Shown here piece by piece: positions 7,481 to 16,669 of a DNA stretch of 64,000 bases. The notes under the pieces were generated by a model. It was not told where the DNA came from, searched no databases, and worked only from the letters and a program-made list of their open reading frames with translations. This stretch comes from JAJRAG01 sp050010535 (GTDB lineage Archaea > Thermoplasmatota > Thermoplasmata > Methanomassiliicoccales > JACIVX01): NCBI GenBank assembly GCA_050010535.1, contig JBEKKT010000004.1:7528-71527 (forward strand), in the 5' to 3' direction. The translations under genes were made by a program, and so were the position numbers. Within the stretch, counting starts at the first letter, position 1. Each line of letters starts with the position of its first letter.

Positions 7481-10363
7481 ATGACGGGTCGGTCGACCGA
7501 GATCGAAGCGAAATGGCAGGAACGTTGGTACAATGCTGGCGTCAATGAATCTGAAGCAGACTCACGTCCGAAGTTCATGATGATTTTCGCATACCCCGGA
7601 GTGACGGGTTACCTTCATGTGGGCCACATGCGTGGTTACACTTACGTCGATGCCATTACGCGATACGTCAGAATGACTGGCTACAATGTCCTTTTCCCGG
7701 TCGGAACGCACGCAACCGGCAATGGCGCAATCAGCCTCGCGAACCGAATAAGGGCGAGAGACCCCGGGACCGTCGAATACATGTTGGCAAACGGTTGTCC
7801 AGAGCGAGAGCTTGATAATCTGGGAGACCCCGTTAAGGTCGTCGAGTTCTTCAACAATGTCTATGTCAACCAATACTGGAAACGATTCGGTTTTCTCGCC
7901 GACTGGCGCAGGTTCACGTGTACAATCTATCCAGACTACCAGAAGTTTATTCAATGGCAGTTCCACAAACTGAAAGATGGGGGGCTTCTTATCCAGAAGC
8001 CATATTTCGCCACCGCCTGCGTAGAGTGCGGCCCCGTCGCAGTAGACCCGTCCGAGACCGACTTGCAAAAGGGCGGCAAAGCGGAGACTGTCGAATATTC
8101 CCTCCTGAAGTTCAGATGCGGGGATATGTTCCTCGTCGCCGCGACCCTCAGGCCAGAAACGGTCTATGGCCAGACCAATTTCTGGGTGAACCCAGAAGTC
8201 GAGTATATCAAGGTCAGAAAGGACGGCCAGACATGGGTCATCAGCAAGCCCTCATACGAAAAGATGAGGTATCAGAAGGCTGGCCTTGAGATCGTCGGTA
8301 CTATCATAGGGCGGGAGCTGGTGGGAAAGAAGTGCCTGGCCCCCGTGATCCACCGCGCGATCCCCGTCCTGCCTGCGACATTCTGCGATCCTGCTGTCGG
8401 AACGGGATTGGTCACGAGCGTCCCATCTGATGCACCCGATGACTGGATTGCTCTGAGGATGCTCCAGGAAAACAAGTGTCTCGTGAGGGAATACGGTCTC
8501 GATCCTGATGAAATCCGAAGGATCTCACCGATACCTATCATCGACACGAAAGGCTGGGGGCCGCTCCCTGCCGTGGAAATAACGGAGAGAATGGGTATAA
8601 GTGTGATTGGCGACCCTAAGCTGGAGGATGCCAAGAAAATCATCTATAGGGATGGCTTCCACACAGGTCGCATGAACGAAAACTGCGGTGAGTATGCCGG
8701 TCTCCCAGTCGAACGTGCCAAGGAGATGATAAGGGACTTCATGATCTCCAACGGAGAGGCCGAGATGTTCTACGATCTCTCGGAGGAAGTGATCTGTCGG
8801 TGCGGCAAGCCCGTCGTGATAAAGAAGATTCCCGACCAATGGTTCATCGACTATGCGAACGAGCAACTCACTAGGAAAAGCAAGGAACATGCTATGTCGA
8901 TGCATATCCTCCCTTCCGAGTACCACACAAACATCCAGGGGGTCCTCGACTGGTTCAGAGAAAGGGCTTGCGTAAGACAGGGGAACTGGCTTGGAACGAG
9001 ATTCCCCTTCGACAACGATTGGATCATCGAGGCGATATCCGACTCGACACTCTATCCTGTCTACTACCTAGTCTCGAAGTACTTCAACGAGGGCAGTCTC
9101 AAGCTTGAAAGCCTGACAGAGGAGTTCTTCGATTACGTTTTCCTGGAGAAAGGGAATCCTGAAGAGGTGTCAAAGCACACGGGGGTGGAACTGGGCCTTC
9201 TCGAACGAATCAGGAAGGACGTGGCCTACTGGTACCCACTGAACATCAATCTCGGCGGGAAGGAGCACATGACCGTCCACTTCCCGGCCTTCCTGATGAA
9301 CCACGTCGGCGTGCTCCCTCAGAGGTACTGGCCTAGGGGCATCTTCGTGAATTGGTATGTCATCGGGAAGCTCGGCAAGATTTCCAAGTCGAAGGGAGGC
9401 GCGGAGCCGATCCCGGGGGCAGCTGAACACTTCGGCGTGGACCCGATGCGCCTTTACTACGCTCACATCGCCTCTCCGTTCGCGGACGTCGAGTGGGACG
9501 AAGAAGCGATAGAGAACTACAAGGCGCGCATAGAGCGGATAGCAAAGACCGTGGATGAACTGAAATCGCTCCCAAATAAGGCCGAGATGACAAGCATAGA
9601 CAAATGGCTACGATCGCGCCTCAACAGTCGGATAAAGACTATCAGGAAGGGCATGGAGAACTACGACCTGAGGAATATGGCGAACGAGGTCTACTTCGAA
9701 ATGCTAAGCGATATTAGGTGGTATATTAGGAGGGGGGGAAACAATGGACAAATAGCCCGCAACGTGCTCGAAGTCTGGGTACGGATGATGGCGCCTGTCA
9801 CGCCCCACAACGCCGAGGAGATTTGGGAAGGTCTGGGAAGGAATCAAATGGTCTCCATTGCAGACTACCCTGTTTCGGTTGAGGAGAACCTCGATCTCGA
9901 GGTCGAAGAGGCCGAGGAGTTCCTCAAGAGCGTAATCCTAGACATCAACGAGATCATCAGGGTCACGAGAATATCTCCGAAGAGAGTCAACTTATATACG
10001 TCGCCCGCCTGGAAGCAGGGGGTGTTCGAGAAGGCGATACAGATGGCAAAGGAGAACGGGCTGAGCGTCCCGGCTATCACGAAGGCGACGATGTCAGACC
10101 CCGATATGAAGAAGCACGGAAAGGAGGCTGCGGATTTCGCACGGAAGACTGCCGAGGACCTCATGAAGCGTTCCGCTTCGGATGTCAGCAGGATCGCTAG
10201 ATCCATCAATGAGTTCCGATATCTCACGGAGGCCTCATCTTTCATCTCCGAGGAGATCGGTTGCGATGTCGCCGTTCATTCTGCCGACGACCCGGATGCA
10301 TACGATCCACAGAAAAAGGCAAAGGCATCAATCCCCCGCAGACCCGCAATATTCATCGAGTGA
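7481..10363 (+). CDS. leuS: Leucyl-tRNA synthetase
   Basis: The 960-residue class I synthetase charges tRNA-Leu. The HIGH-type motif is LHVGHMRGY (about residues 45-53) and the KMSKS-type motif is GKISKSKGG (about 631). A long CP1 editing domain sits between them, and zinc-like CVECG and CRCGK pairs are present. Length and order match archaeal/eukaryotic LeuRS. The open frame extends upstream to 7337, but ATG 7481 is preferred because of AAGGTG just upstream and because the first helix reads STEIEAKWQERWY as in the family. A weak TATA (CTTTATGG) lies near 7440. Confidence 0.96.
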   Translation: MTGRSTEIEAKWQERWYNAGVNESEADSRPKFMMIFAYPGVTGYLHVGHMRGYTYVDAITRYVRMTGYNVLFPVGTHATGNGAISLANRIRARDPGTVEYMLANGCPERELDNLGDPVKVVEFFNNVYVNQYWKRFGFLADWRRFTCTIYPDYQKFIQWQFHKLKDGGLLIQKPYFATACVECGPVAVDPSETDLQKGGKAETVEYSLLKFRCGDMFLVAATLRPETVYGQTNFWVNPEVEYIKVRKDGQTWVISKPSYEKMRYQKAGLEIVGTIIGRELVGKKCLAPVIHRAIPVLPATFCDPAVGTGLVTSVPSDAPDDWIALRMLQENKCLVREYGLDPDEIRRISPIPIIDTKGWGPLPAVEITERMGISVIGDPKLEDAKKIIYRDGFHTGRMNENCGEYAGLPVERAKEMIRDFMISNGEAEMFYDLSEEVICRCGKPVVIKKIPDQWFIDYANEQLTRKSKEHAMSMHILPSEYHTNIQGVLDWFRERACVRQGNWLGTRFPFDNDWIIEAISDSTLYPVYYLVSKYFNEGSLKLESLTEEFFDYVFLEKGNPEEVSKHTGVELGLLERIRKDVAYWYPLNINLGGKEHMTVHFPAFLMNHVGVLPQRYWPRGIFVNWYVIGKLGKISKSKGGAEPIPGAAEHFGVDPMRLYYAHIASPFADVEWDEEAIENYKARIERIAKTVDELKSLPNKAEMTSIDKWLRSRLNSRIKTIRKGMENYDLRNMANEVYFEMLSDIRWYIRRGGNNGQIARNVLEVWVRMMAPVTPHNAEEIWEGLGRNQMVSIADYPVSVEENLDLEVEEAEEFLKSVILDINEIIRVTRISPKRVNLYTSPAWKQGVFEKAIQMAKENGLSVPAITKATMSDPDMKKHGKEAADFARKTAEDLMKRSASDVSRIARSINEFRYLTEASSFISEEIGCDVAVHSADDPDAYDPQKKAKASIPRRPAIFIE

Positions 10364-10369
10364 GAGCAC

Positions 10370-10980
10370 GTGCGCGGTCTCCTGTTCATCGACATTCACA
10401 TCGTGCTGATGGTCGTGCTCGGTACAATCATCACCCCTTGAGATCGATACTGACCATATTGCTGAGCATCACCTGGATGATCGCCGCGACGATGGTCATC
10501 TTCAACTTCATCCTCGGATTTCCAATCCTTTGGATGGTGCCGATGATCCTCTTCGTCGTCTGCCTCGGTCTCGGAATAGACTATGATATCTTTCTGACGA
10601 CAAAAATGAGGGAAGAGGCGCAGAATGGAATGAGCGACAAGGACGCGATTGTCCACGCTGTCGAGCGCACCGGCGAGGTCATAACCGCCTGCAGCATCAT
10701 CATGGCAAGCGTCTTCGGAACGATGCTGCTGTCCGATGGGGCTTTTCTGAAGAAGTTCGGCTTCGCCCTGATGTTCGCGATACTCCTCGACGTGACGATC
10801 GTCAGGATCTATTTGGTCCCGGCGATCATGTCCCTGCCTGGCAAGTGGAACTGGTACGCACCGGGCCGTCTACAGAGAGTGGAAGGGACGAGAAGAATTA
10901 GTGAGTGCCGAGCGGCATACCAGGACGCGCTGGAAACCTTCGCTCACTACTTTTCGTTCCACCTTCTGTATAGTCGGTGA
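10370..10980 (+). pseudogene. C-terminal remnant of an MMPL/RND-family membrane transporter
   Basis: Only the last transmembrane half of an RND/MMPL exporter remains. The first piece (GTG 10370) reads LLFIDIHIVLMVVLGTIITP and stops at TGA 10438-10440. With one base restored in the CCTTG run the frame continues LRSILTILLSITWMIAA, then the family hallmark GLGIDYDIFLTTKMREEA, HAVERTGEVITAC and LVPAIMSLPGKWNWY. The N-terminal two thirds are missing, and the last 35 residues run into the end of ubiX and look out of frame. It is therefore a deletion remnant with a frameshift, wedged between leuS and ubiX. Confidence 0.8.
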
Positions 10981-11510
10981 TGCTGTCCGAGCTGATCCAA
11001 TACCTTACCGACGACGAAGTCCACGAGGTCTCCCATCTCCTTCGGAGAATGATAGAAAGCCGGGCTTGCCGGTAGAATCGTGACCCCCAGTCTGCTCAGC
11101 TTTAACTCGTTCTCCAACATGATGGCGCTCAGGGGGGTCTCCCTGGGAACGAGGATGAGCTTCCTGCCTTCCTTCAGGGCGACGGCAGCGACCCGGGTTA
11201 TGAGCCTGTCAGCGATGCCACTTGCGATCTTAGCTAGAGTGGAGTGAGAGCAAGGGACGATGACCATCGCGTCAAACAATTGGCTGCCGGACGAAATCGG
11301 GGCGAAAAGGTCGCGATCCTCGTAGATTTCATCGACCGATTTGCCGAGCTTCGCGACGCTCAGCCCGGTCTCTTGCTCCAGAATCTGCTTGCCGGTCTCC
11401 GAGACGATGAGGGCCTTCTCCCCTCTCAGCACCTCGATGAGGCGGGCGCCATACACAACACCAGAACATCCCGTGATCGCGACGACGGTCTTCACAGCAC
11501 GAAGATTCAT
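10947..11510 (-). CDS. ubiX: Flavin prenyltransferase UbiX
   Basis: The 187-residue flavoprotein transfers dimethylallyl to FMN, making prenyl-FMN for UbiD-type decarboxylases. Family marks are ITGCSGVVYGARL near the N-terminus, VPCSHSTLAKIASGIADRL, the phosphate/prenyl site LVPRETPLSAIMLENELKLSRLG (positions about 120-142 of the protein), and ASPAFYHSPK. Length is normal. It ends with TAG directly followed by TGA. No ubiD is in the window. Archaea also use prenyl-FMN in mevalonate-pathway variants through a UbiD-like phosphomevalonate decarboxylase, which is a possible link to HMG-CoA reductase at 57 kb; this is inference. Confidence 0.94.
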   Translation of the reverse strand: MNLRAVKTVVAITGCSGVVYGARLIEVLRGEKALIVSETGKQILEQETGLSVAKLGKSVDEIYEDRDLFAPISSGSQLFDAMVIVPCSHSTLAKIASGIADRLITRVAAVALKEGRKLILVPRETPLSAIMLENELKLSRLGVTILPASPAFYHSPKEMGDLVDFVVGKVLDQLGQHHRLYRRWNEK

Positions 11511-11569
11511 ACTTCCCTATATCAATCCTTTCTCGCACGTCCACACAATCATTATGTCTGCAAAACGCT

Positions 11570-11604
11570 TTTATATAGGCAGTCTATTAATGCCGTCGGC
11601 ATTA
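11570..11604 (+). promoter_or_regulatory. Promoter of the eS19 ribosomal cluster with palindrome at the start site
   Basis: A clear TATA box, TTTATATA, lies at 11570-11577. Eleven bases further is a perfect inverted repeat, TAATGCC-GTC-GGCATTA (11588-11604), exactly where transcription should begin about 25 bases after TATA. The rps19e ATG is at 11651. The palindrome could be a repressor site or a 5' RNA hairpin. Confidence 0.65.
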
Positions 11605-11650
11605 TCAGTAATCTGATGAGAACTATATGTATTTGCAGAGGTAGAATGAG

Positions 11651-12082
11651 ATGGTTACAATCTATGACGTTCCTCCTGGTGAACTGGTCGCCAACCTTGC
11701 AGGGAAGCTCAGGGATATGGACACGATCAAGCCGCCGGAATGGGCGGATTTCGTCAAGACAGGAAGGCACACAGAGAAGGCCCCGTTCCAAGAAGGCTGG
11801 TGGTTCACGAGGGCGGCATCAGTTCTGAGGAAGGTCTACATTGAAGGACCCATAGGGACCGAGAGGTTGGCCGCGACCTACGGCGGTTTCGCCGACAGAG
11901 GATCGAAGCCCAACAAGGCAGTCAAGGGAAGCCGGTCCGTCACGAGGAAGTGTCTGATGCAACTCGAGGCAAGCGGACTCGTCGCGAAGGACAAGAACAG
12001 GGGAAGGGTCATCACGGCTAAGGGCAGGGCAATGCTCGACAAGGTCGCAATGGATATTCATGAAGACACCAAGAAAAAATGA
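11651..12082 (+). CDS. rps19e: Ribosomal protein eS19
   Basis: The 143-residue product is an archaeal/eukaryotic small-subunit protein, eS19. Recognisable parts are YDVPPGELVANLA, the aromatic segment EGWWFTRAASVLRKVYIEGPIG, YGGFADRGSKPN and the C-terminal winged-helix-like LMQLEASGLVAKDKNRGRVIT. It opens the cluster eS19-PDCD5-eL39-eL31-aIF6, whose order is common in archaea. A Shine-Dalgarno-like GAGGTAG precedes ATG 11651. Confidence 0.97.
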   Translation: MVTIYDVPPGELVANLAGKLRDMDTIKPPEWADFVKTGRHTEKAPFQEGWWFTRAASVLRKVYIEGPIGTERLAATYGGFADRGSKPNKAVKGSRSVTRKCLMQLEASGLVAKDKNRGRVITAKGRAMLDKVAMDIHEDTKKK

Positions 12083-12097
12083 AGAGGCTGTGGAATT

Positions 12098-12424
12098 ATG
12101 GATGATGAACTGGAGGAGCTGCGTCGACGGAAGATGGCCGAGCTCCAGAGGCAACGGGAACAGCAGGCGATGGCCGAGGAGCAGTCGAAGCAAATCGAGG
12201 CGAGTCGACAGGCGATAATGCGCCAGATACTCACCCCGGAGGCGAGAGAGCGCCTCGGGACGGTCAGGATAGCCTACCCCGATTTGGCGAAGGCGGTCGA
12301 GGACCAGCTCATCAGGCTGGCGCAGTCTGGAAGGATCGACCGACAGGTGGACGATGCCACCCTGAGGCAGATCCTAAGAAAAGTGGCACCGCAGAAGAGA
12401 GAGATCAATATCGAGAGGAAATGA
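12098..12424 (+). CDS. PDCD5-family DNA-binding protein
   Basis: The 108-residue basic helical protein belongs to the archaeal PDCD5 (TFAR19) family. It starts with a long charged helix (ELEELRRRKMAELQRQ) and carries the triple-helix core ILTPEARERLGTVRIAYPDLA and VDDATLRQILRKVAP. In archaea the gene usually follows rps19e, as here. Its function is unclear; nucleic acid binding is suggested from structures of relatives. It ends two bases before the eL39 ATG. Confidence 0.94.
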   Translation: MDDELEELRRRKMAELQRQREQQAMAEEQSKQIEASRQAIMRQILTPEARERLGTVRIAYPDLAKAVEDQLIRLAQSGRIDRQVDDATLRQILRKVAPQKREINIERK

Positions 12425-12426
12425 CT

Positions 12427-12582
12427 ATGACGAGGAACAAGCCGAGTGCTATGAAGATACGACTCATGAAAGCGGTCAAGCAGAACCGGAGGGTCCCGGC
12501 CTGGGTCATGCTCAGAACGAACAGGAACTTCCTCCGCCACCCTAAGAGAAGGAGCTGGAGGAGCAGCAGACTGAGGAGATAG
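12427..12582 (+). CDS. rpl39e: Ribosomal protein eL39
   Basis: This 51-residue gene encodes a very basic protein: KQNRRVPAWVMLRTNRNFL and HPKRRSWRSSRLRR are the eL39 hallmarks. The protein lines the large-subunit exit tunnel. It begins two bases after the PDCD5 stop and ends at TAG 12580-12582, exactly where eL39 proteins always end. This is good evidence that UAG terminates translation in this organism. The eL31 gene begins eight bases later. Confidence 0.95.
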   Translation: MTRNKPSAMKIRLMKAVKQNRRVPAWVMLRTNRNFLRHPKRRSWRSSRLRR

Positions 12583-12590
12583 GCGATATC

Positions 12591-12854
12591 ATGGCTGAAG
12601 AGGAGAGTATTTTCAACATCCCTCTGAGGGAGGCGAGGAAGGCGCCTAGGACGGAGAGGGCTGAGAGGGCGATTGTCGCGGTCAGAGCATACGCCGTCAG
12701 GCATCTCAAGGCAAAAGAAGAGGACGTTTGGATCGACGGCCGACTTAACGAGGCGATCTGGAGCAAGGGGATTCGGAACGCGCCATCGATCATCAGGGTG
12801 AAGGCAGTCAAGTTCGAGGACGGACTTGTCGAGCTCTCGCTTCCTGAGAAGTGA
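12591..12854 (+). CDS. rpl31e: Ribosomal protein eL31
   Basis: An 87-residue large-subunit protein found at the exit-tunnel rim. Typical features are FNIPLREARKAPRTERAERA, VRHLKAKEEDVWIDGRLNEAIWSKGI and the closing VKAVKFEDGLVELSLPEK region. The gene sits between eL39 and aIF6 in the usual archaeal order. Confidence 0.96.
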   Translation: MAEEESIFNIPLREARKAPRTERAERAIVAVRAYAVRHLKAKEEDVWIDGRLNEAIWSKGIRNAPSIIRVKAVKFEDGLVELSLPEK

Positions 12855-12872
12855 TCGACCGGTGCTTCATTC

Positions 12873-13532
12873 ATGATGAGACTCTCCAGTTACGACGGGA
12901 ATCCTTACATAGGCGTGTATTGCACCGCGAACGAGAACATTTCTTTCATACCCGTTGGTTCCTCCAAGGCCTTGATAATGGACGTCGAGGAAGCCCTTGA
13001 AGTGGAATCGGTGAAGTGTACTATCGCTAGCACGAACCTCCTCGGTGCGTTGCTAGCAATGAATTCCTACGGGGCCGTCATCACAAGCATGCCCTCGAAG
13101 GAGGAAACGGAGCTGATAGCGAGCCGATTGCCCGTCTACGTAATCGAGGACAGATTGAATGCGTCGGGCAACAACATACTGGTGAACGACAACGGAGCGC
13201 TGGTCAACCCCGATATCGGCAGGAAGACGCTGAGAAAAATCGAGAAGGTCCTTCAGGTCGAGGTCGTGCAGGGCAGCGTCGCCGGTCACAAGACCATAGG
13301 ATCGGTCTGTGCAGCGACGAACAAAGGGGTTCTCTGTCATCCCGCCACTAGCGAACAGGAACTCGAGATGTTAAGATCAGTGATGAAGGTCCCGACCGCG
13401 ATTGGCACGCTCAACTACGGAGCTCCTCTGGTCGGTGCCTGCATGGTTGCTAATTCGAAAGGCGCTGCGGTGGGGTTCAAGAGCACGCCGATAGAACTGG
13501 GAAGGGTAGAGGACAGCCTGGGGCTGATCTAA
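12873..13532 (+). CDS. eif6: Translation initiation factor aIF6
   Basis: The 219-residue protein is an anti-association factor that binds the large ribosomal subunit near eL14/uL3/eL24 and blocks premature joining. The five-fold pseudo-repeat of the family is visible: NPYIGVYCTANE, ALEVESVKCTIA, NASGNNILVNDNGALVNP, VAGHKTIGSVCAATNKGVLCHP and GAPLVGACMVANSKGAAVG. ATG 12873 is followed by a second ATG. It closes the ribosomal cluster; the next gene is convergent. Confidence 0.96.
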   Translation: MMRLSSYDGNPYIGVYCTANENISFIPVGSSKALIMDVEEALEVESVKCTIASTNLLGALLAMNSYGAVITSMPSKEETELIASRLPVYVIEDRLNASGNNILVNDNGALVNPDIGRKTLRKIEKVLQVEVVQGSVAGHKTIGSVCAATNKGVLCHPATSEQELEMLRSVMKVPTAIGTLNYGAPLVGACMVANSKGAAVGFKSTPIELGRVEDSLGLI

Positions 13533-13593
13533 GACTCGCTGTTCTGGCTGTGGATTTTGGGTAACGATACTTCAGCCGTTTAGCAGAATGGCT

Positions 13594-14229
13594 TCACGGA
13601 GAGAAAACCCAGTATTCCGTCTCCGACGGCAGCTCCTCCGGGACGAAGTCGACCTCGTTCCCCACCCTTAGGACCTTGCTCTTAGAAAGACCCTCGAGGA
13701 ACTGGTCGGCGGTCTGTATCGAGAGAGACAAGCCTCCGACCCTGAAGTGCATCGGGACCGCTATCTTCGGTTTCAGCTGATTCACCATCTTCCGCGCCTG
13801 CGTACCATCTATCGTGAAGACACCGCCGACTGGCACGAATATGACATCGACTGGCGAGAGCTCCTTCAATTGCTTGGCACTCAGCATGTGACCGACGTCC
13901 CCACAATGGCAGAACCTAACCCCTTCCATCTCGAACTTGAAGATGATGTTCCTGCCGCGCTTGCCCCCCTCCTTGTCGTCGTGGAATGTCGGAAGGCCGA
14001 GAATCTTCACTCCTTTCTCAGTACGCTCTCCCGGCTCCTTTACCGTCACGAAGTCTCCCTTAACAACTCTCGAGCAATTGTGGTCGAAATGATCGTGACT
14101 GATTAGCAGCACATCCGCCTTCACGACAGGCGTCCTAATCCCTATAGACTTCCCGTCGTGCGGATCCATTATGACCGTGACGTTGTTCTTCACTTCGAAG
14201 CACGAATGGCCGTGCCACACAACCTTCAT
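13594..14229 (-). CDS. Metal-dependent hydrolase, metallo-beta-lactamase fold (UPF0173 type)
   Basis: The protein starts KVVWHGHSCFEV and carries the zinc motif HDHFDH (about 45-50), then GDVGHML and VPMHF near the C-terminus, all typical of the UPF0173/L-ascorbate-lactonase-like hydrolases. The substrate is unknown. I start at ATG 14229 because the family begins with this strand; an in-frame ATG at 14250 adds seven residues. It converges with aIF6 and follows the zinc-ribbon membrane protein on the same strand. Confidence 0.88.
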   Translation of the reverse strand: MKVVWHGHSCFEVKNNVTVIMDPHDGKSIGIRTPVVKADVLLISHDHFDHNCSRVVKGDFVTVKEPGERTEKGVKILGLPTFHDDKEGGKRGRNIIFKFEMEGVRFCHCGDVGHMLSAKQLKELSPVDVIFVPVGGVFTIDGTQARKMVNQLKPKIAVPMHFRVGGLSLSIQTADQFLEGLSKSKVLRVGNEVDFVPEELPSETEYWVFSP

Positions 14230-14253
14230 ACGATCACCCGGCTGATGCATCGA

Positions 14254-14379
14254 CTAGCCCTTTTCCTTTTCGAACTCCACCCCGCAGTTGGGGCAGTGGC
14301 CATCGCCCACGGAGACCACTTCGTTGCACAAGGGGCAGATGAAAATCTAGACGCTCTTGTCCCTCCACATGACCTTGGG
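14254..14379 (-). other. Zinc-ribbon coding segment downstream of in-frame ambers
   Basis: In the same frame as the gene at 14380-15237, after TAG 14380-14382, the sequence codes for PKVMWRDKSV, a second TAG (14347-14349), then IFICPLCNEVV and CPNCGVEFEKEKG, ending at TAG 14254-14256. CPLC and CPNC make a complete zinc ribbon. No good start codon precedes it, so it is most simply the former C-terminus of the upstream gene. Readthrough is the alternative. Confidence 0.55.
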
Positions 14380-15237
14380 CTAGACAGCTTCATGCCCCGG
14401 ACCCTCCTTCGGCCCAGTCGAATGCTTCCATACGTCATACAGACTGCCGCATCCGATCGTCACTAGTATCGCCCCAGCGATTGACACAGTCCATCCTATA
14501 GTCCAACTCACCGGTTGGAGAACCGAGAAGAGAAGGATCCCGACATAAGCAGCCGCGCCGGACGCCAATACCGCGGCCGGGACGGCTGCCGTCCTTAGGT
14601 CGGGGCCCGCTGCGGTCGCCTCCGGAATCGCCTCCTTTTCAACGACCTTCTCGTCCTTCGAGATGGCGGTGGGCACCTCCGGGACATCAGGCGCTATCTC
14701 CTCTGGAACCTCCAGAGGCACCGGCTCTTCTGGCTCCTTGATCGCTCCGACACCGACCTCTTCTATCATGGACTCCACGAACTCTGCGACCTCGGCACTT
14801 TCCGCCTCTGCCTTGGCCGTTGGCGGCTCGGACTCCGAAACCGGCTCGGGCACGTGGTCTGGCTCCGGTCTGGAAACCTCTTTCGGCGGAGCTTCTAGTA
14901 ACTCCCTTCTTTCCTCTGGTGTCGGGAGAGTCCATATCGGTCGGTTGGGTGAGATCGGCTCGCTCGCAGACATGAACGGAAGGTCCTTCTCGCCGACGAA
15001 GTCATCGACAGAGATCTCATTCGGCTTGATGATTGTCGCCTCGATTCTCTTAGAAAGCTCCTCATCGACGGAGACCGTGTTCTCGCCAGTGCCGATCTTC
15101 TCTAGTGCTTTGATTTGGTCTATCCACTCGTCTTGTGATTCCTCGAACTGCCATCCGCAGAAGTCGCACTGCGCAACGGATGGTTTGTTGCGGAGTCCGC
15201 ATCTAGGGCACTCCTTACGTCCAGACCGTTTCTCCAT
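14380..15237 (-). CDS. Zinc-ribbon, acidic linker and two-helix membrane protein
   Basis: The predicted protein has an N-terminal zinc ribbon (ECPRCGLRNKP and CDFCGWQFEE), a long Pro/Glu-rich disordered linker (about residues 60-210), and two hydrophobic helices near the C-terminus (AAVLASGAAAYVGILLF and WTIGWTVSIAGAILVTIGC). The topology suggests a cytoplasmic zinc-binding head on a membrane anchor; the function is not known. The start at 15237 is chosen because AAGGAGG precedes it and a TATA-like GATTATAAG lies about 30 bases upstream; ATG 15261 is possible. The frame continues past two ambers into a second zinc ribbon, so this product may be truncated. Confidence 0.7.
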   Translation of the reverse strand: MEKRSGRKECPRCGLRNKPSVAQCDFCGWQFEESQDEWIDQIKALEKIGTGENTVSVDEELSKRIEATIIKPNEISVDDFVGEKDLPFMSASEPISPNRPIWTLPTPEERRELLEAPPKEVSRPEPDHVPEPVSESEPPTAKAEAESAEVAEFVESMIEEVGVGAIKEPEEPVPLEVPEEIAPDVPEVPTAISKDEKVVEKEAIPEATAAGPDLRTAAVPAAVLASGAAAYVGILLFSVLQPVSWTIGWTVSIAGAILVTIGCGSLYDVWKHSTGPKEGPGHEAV

Positions 15238-15512
15238 CCTCCTTGACGATTGCCATTCCATCTTATAATCCTTTTTACCTTGATCTCATTGACTGAATCT
15301 GAAAGACTCTCCCACTTGCAGCCATTGCTTCGATAGGGAGTGAACATTGCTGGCATCTTCTGGTATCAGGTTCCATGCGGCAGGTCGCCCGAGAGTCTCA
15401 AAACTCGGTCAGTTGCCTTCGAATCTCTCGGAATCGAGCGAATGCCATCAATCTCAATGTCGAAGCAGTTGAGCACAAAATACTAATATGTTGAAACTGG
15501 ATTGAGAACCAG

Positions 15513-16661
15513 ATGAAGATACTGGTTCTCTGCGTCGACCGCGACGACGATTTCGGGGTGAAGACTGGGTTGAACAGTCCGTTCATCGGAAGAGAGGAGA
15601 ACCTCAAAGCCGCGCTCGCCTTGGGACTAACGGACTCAGAGGACTCGGACACGAACACTCTGCTCGCTTCTATAAGCATCTACGATGAAATGCTCAAGAG
15701 CAGCATGGACGCGGAGATCGCGACCATCTGCGGGGACGTCAAGGTCGGATATGAGTCCGACTTGGTGCTGGCGACGCAGTTAGAAAATGTTCTCGAAATG
15801 CTGAAGCCGGACAGGGTCATCCTCGTCAGCGACGGGGCCGAGGACGAGTTCATCTACCCAATGGTCTCCTCGCGCGTGAAAATCGATTCTGTGAGGAGGG
15901 TGTTCGTGAAGCAGGCGCCCACGGTCGAGGGCACCTACTACATCCTCATGAAGATGCTCCGGGACGACAAGATAAGGAAGAGGCTGTTCACACCGATTGG
16001 ACTCGTGCTTGCCGTGTTTGGATTGTTTTCGCTAGCACCCAAGATCATCCAGCTCTCCAATACAATGGATATCGCCGTCGTCTCGGAGATGGCTGTCGGA
16101 TCCATATCACTGGTTCTCGGATTGTATCTCCTCATCTTCGCATACAAGGTCGTCGAAAGGTCTCGAGAGTTCGCCCGCAAAGCTGGAAGGGCGGTCCGCT
16201 CCGGAAGCCAGATGATCCCATTTGCGATCCTATCGATTGTGCTCATCTTCTTGGGCATAGTGTATGGACTGGACGCTGCCGGAACCGATCCTCAGGCGGG
16301 CCTGCTCATTCAGACGCTGCTCTTTTTCAGCGGAGCGGTGTGGGCATGGGTGTTCGCACTGATCTCGTACCAGACGGGCCGTCTCGTGAACTACTTCCTT
16401 TCGCAGGGCAAGATATATTCGAGCTACCTGGTAGTCTCAGTGACCGTCTTCGCTATTGGATTCATAATCCAAGGGGCGCTGGATGCCAGTCAGTTCTTTC
16501 TCGGATACGGCATCTTCAAAGTAGTGATGATCGTGCTCGAAGTTGTTGCAGGATTCCTGCTCGCCGTATTCGGCGGGCTGCTTAGCGCGTCGATGCGGTC
16601 TACCGCACTAGGTGCTAGTGAATCATTGGATAAGGCCGATACGACTGAATCCGTCGACTAG
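15513..16661 (+). CDS. DUF373 family membrane protein
   Basis: The 382-residue protein is a DUF373 member. It has a soluble Rossmann-like N-terminal part beginning MKILVLCVDRDDDFG with NSPFIGREENLKAALALGLTD and VILVSDGAEDEFIYP (to about 155), followed by about seven hydrophobic segments. The family is mostly archaeal and its function is unknown. The stop is TAG 16659-16661; three codons later a TGA overlaps the GTG of mptE. An AT-rich TACTAATATG about 30 bases upstream is the probable TATA. Confidence 0.88.
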   Translation: MKILVLCVDRDDDFGVKTGLNSPFIGREENLKAALALGLTDSEDSDTNTLLASISIYDEMLKSSMDAEIATICGDVKVGYESDLVLATQLENVLEMLKPDRVILVSDGAEDEFIYPMVSSRVKIDSVRRVFVKQAPTVEGTYYILMKMLRDDKIRKRLFTPIGLVLAVFGLFSLAPKIIQLSNTMDIAVVSEMAVGSISLVLGLYLLIFAYKVVERSREFARKAGRAVRSGSQMIPFAILSIVLIFLGIVYGLDAAGTDPQAGLLIQTLLFFSGAVWAWVFALISYQTGRLVNYFLSQGKIYSSYLVVSVTVFAIGFIIQGALDASQFFLGYGIFKVVMIVLEVVAGFLLAVFGGLLSASMRSTALGASESLDKADTTESVD

Positions 16662-16669
16662 GTGGAACG

